Source: Vibrio sp. 10N
GTDB taxonomy: Bacteria > Pseudomonadota > Gammaproteobacteria > Enterobacterales > Vibrionaceae
DNA length: 64,000 nucleotides
Assembly: GCF_036245475.1 (NCBI RefSeq)
Contig: NZ_BTPM01000001.1
Location: forward strand, 2,108,001-2,172,000
Reading direction: 5' to 3'
Part shown: positions 62,646 through 64,000 of the stretch, piece after piece
How positions within the stretch are numbered: position 1 is the stretch's first letter
Layout: each line of letters starts with the position of its first letter
Program-made: the position numbers and the translations under genes
Notes under the pieces: generated by a model
Database searches by the model: none
What the model saw: the letters and a program-made list of their open reading frames with translations, nothing else
What the model was told of the DNA's origin: nothing

Positions 62646-64000
62646 ATGAAAAACCCACCACTACTGGAACTCTGGCACGTCAGTAAGGCTTTTCCCGGCG
62701 TGATCGCCAACGACAATGTCGACATAATGCTCAATAAAGGGGAAATTCTTGCGCTACTGGGCGAAAATGGTGCAGGAAAATCGACGCTGGTCAAAATGAT
62801 CTATGGCACTAACCAGCCAGACAGCGGTGCCATTTTATGGAATAACCATGAAGTCACCATTGACTCCCCCAGCCAGGCGAGGCGGATGGGCATTGGCATG
62901 GTGTTCCAGCATTTCTCTGTATTTGAAACCTTAACCGTCCAAGAAAACATCGAGCTTGCCCTCGACAAAGAGTTTCGCAAAGAAATTGACGACCTGCGTA
63001 AGCACATTCTCGACATCAGCAAGAAATATGACCTTCACGTCGATCCAGACCGATATGTACACAGCCTGAGCATTGGCGAACGTCAGCGAGTGGAGATCGT
63101 TCGATGCCTGATGCAAGACGTGAAACTGCTAATACTGGACGAGCCAACATCGGTATTAACCCCTCTGGAAGTCACCGGGCTATTTCGTGTACTGCGAAAA
63201 CTTGCCAAAGAAGGCTGCAGCATTTTGTTTATCAGCCACAAACTCAAAGAGGTAACGGAACTGTGTGACAGAGCAGTCATCCTGCGCGCGGGTAAAGTAA
63301 CCGGAGAATGCATCCCTGCCAATGAAACCGCTGACTCCATCGCCCGGATGATGGTCGGGTCCGACGCGGAGCTTTCTGAACACTATCCGAAAAAGATCTC
63401 CGATAAAACGGCACTTGAGATCCACCAGCTGTCGCTAACACCCTCTCATCCATTTGGGTGCGGATTGAACAATGTTTCGTTTCAGCTGAACGCAGGAGAG
63501 ATCCTTGGTATCGCCGGAGTCGCCGGTAACGGGCAAGAGGACCTGTTGGCGGCGTTAAGCGGTGAAGACATTCGTGCAAAAAGTGACAGCATCACGTTTA
63601 AAGGGCGTGGAATTGGTCATCTCGACGCCGGTAAACGCCGCAAACTGGGTATGGCATACGTCCCGGCAGAAAGACTCGGTCAAGGGGCTGTTCCTGAGAT
63701 GTCGCTGGAAGACAATACCCTTCTAACCAATTCTGATACCCTGACCAAACATGGTCTTATTCAGAATCGTAAACTGGCGTCATTAGCGCAGCAGATCATC
63801 TCCGACAATAACGTCAAATGCCGTGATCGCTATTCACAGGCAAAAAGCCTATCCGGTGGCAACCTCCAGAAATTCATCATCGGCCGAGAAGTAAAACAAG
63901 CCTCACAGGTACTGATTTGTGCCCACCCTACCTGGGGTGTAGACATAGGTGCAGCAAGCGCCATCCACAGGCAGATCATTAAACTAAGAGATGCCGGCAC
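62646..64000 (+). CDS. Nucleoside/BMP-type ABC transporter ATPase (3' end cut off)
   Basis: The frame is open from ATG 62646 to the window end, 451 codons. It encodes two ABC modules in tandem. First: Walker A GENGAGKST, Q-loop VFQHFSVF, signature LSIGERQRVEI, Walker B LLILDEPTSVL, switch H ISHK. Second: no canonical P-loop (IAGVAGNGQED), signature LSGGNLQKFIIGRE, Walker B VLICAHPTWGVD. This twin arrangement with a degenerate second P-loop is that of RbsA/YufO (NupO)-type ATPases of sugar and nucleoside importers; the PTSVLTPLEV wording fits the BMP/nucleoside branch. Permease genes should follow. Confidence 0.85.
   Translation, partial: MKNPPLLELWHVSKAFPGVIANDNVDIMLNKGEILALLGENGAGKSTLVKMIYGTNQPDSGAILWNNHEVTIDSPSQARRMGIGMVFQHFSVFETLTVQENIELALDKEFRKEIDDLRKHILDISKKYDLHVDPDRYVHSLSIGERQRVEIVRCLMQDVKLLILDEPTSVLTPLEVTGLFRVLRKLAKEGCSILFISHKLKEVTELCDRAVILRAGKVTGECIPANETADSIARMMVGSDAELSEHYPKKISDKTALEIHQLSLTPSHPFGCGLNNVSFQLNAGEILGIAGVAGNGQEDLLAALSGEDIRAKSDSITFKGRGIGHLDAGKRRKLGMAYVPAERLGQGAVPEMSLEDNTLLTNSDTLTKHGLIQNRKLASLAQQIISDNNVKCRDRYSQAKSLSGGNLQKFIIGREVKQASQVLICAHPTWGVDIGAASAIHRQIIKLRDAG

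Overview
The window is a piece of a Vibrio chromosome (Gammaproteobacteria, Vibrionales). Evidence: trpG and trpD are separate while trpC and trpF are fused; aspS (the Vibrio-type pilotin of type II secretion) lies next to metE; the psp-sap and rluB-yciO-rnm-trp gene orders are those of enteric and vibrio genomes; gene ends and terminators are tightly packed. I see no rRNA, tRNA, prophage, integron, insertion sequence or CRISPR array.

Layout. 1-2746: end of a ugp-type glycerol-3-phosphate ABC transporter operon (ugpE, ugpC) with a HAD phosphatase translationally joined to its end. 2789-6861: a purine permease, an acyl desaturase and an MFS transporter. 6911-8823: a two-gene signalling operon, a receiver-CheC protein followed by a PAS-GGDEF diguanylate cyclase. 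9136-14349: an RND efflux pump with two lipoprotein adaptors. 14620-17154: phage-shock operon pspABC and its divergent activator pspF, with a sigma-54 promoter between them. 17338-22571: sapABCDF. 22855-25624: rluB, yciO, rnm. 25641-32756: complete trp operon with promoter/operator, Trp leader peptide and attenuator, then trpE, G, D, CF, B, A. 33081-36401: a dicarboxylate/amino-acid symporter, yciB, yciA, yciI and aspS. 36487-39877: metE and metR divergent, with MetJ and MetR sites between them. 40015-41511: a membrane glycosyltransferase. 41827-47872: an alpha-glucoside locus (GntR regulator, PTS IIBC, family 4 6-phospho-alpha-glucosidase, SemiSWEET, secreted epimerase-like barrel protein). 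48006-49078: an RRM protein and a small outer-membrane barrel.

49165-58645 is the unusual part: eight closely packed minus-strand genes forming one apparent operon. They encode a tail-anchored coiled-coil protein, a 957-residue FtsK/SpoIIIE ATPase with one intact and flanking degenerate ATPase modules, two very small helical proteins, a 341-residue coiled-coil protein, a 148-residue helical protein, a GDPD-like lipoprotein and a large membrane protein with a C-terminal PEGA-like domain. The domain plan of the ATPase resembles EccC/EssC of type VII secretion, and two of the small proteins (105 and 148 residues) share a WXG100-like helical-hairpin pattern. I propose a type VII-like transport system in a Gram-negative envelope; this is inference, since no family search could be run.

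59071-64000: a small membrane-protein reading frame that seems to carry a frameshift, a winged-helix protein with a dyad in its upstream region, a DUF3581-type hot-dog protein, an RluA-family pseudouridine synthase, and the start of a nucleoside/BMP-family ABC ATPase that runs off the window.

Starts were moved downstream from the longest frame where a ribosome-binding site, a lipobox or an overlap with the upstream gene decided it; each case is stated.
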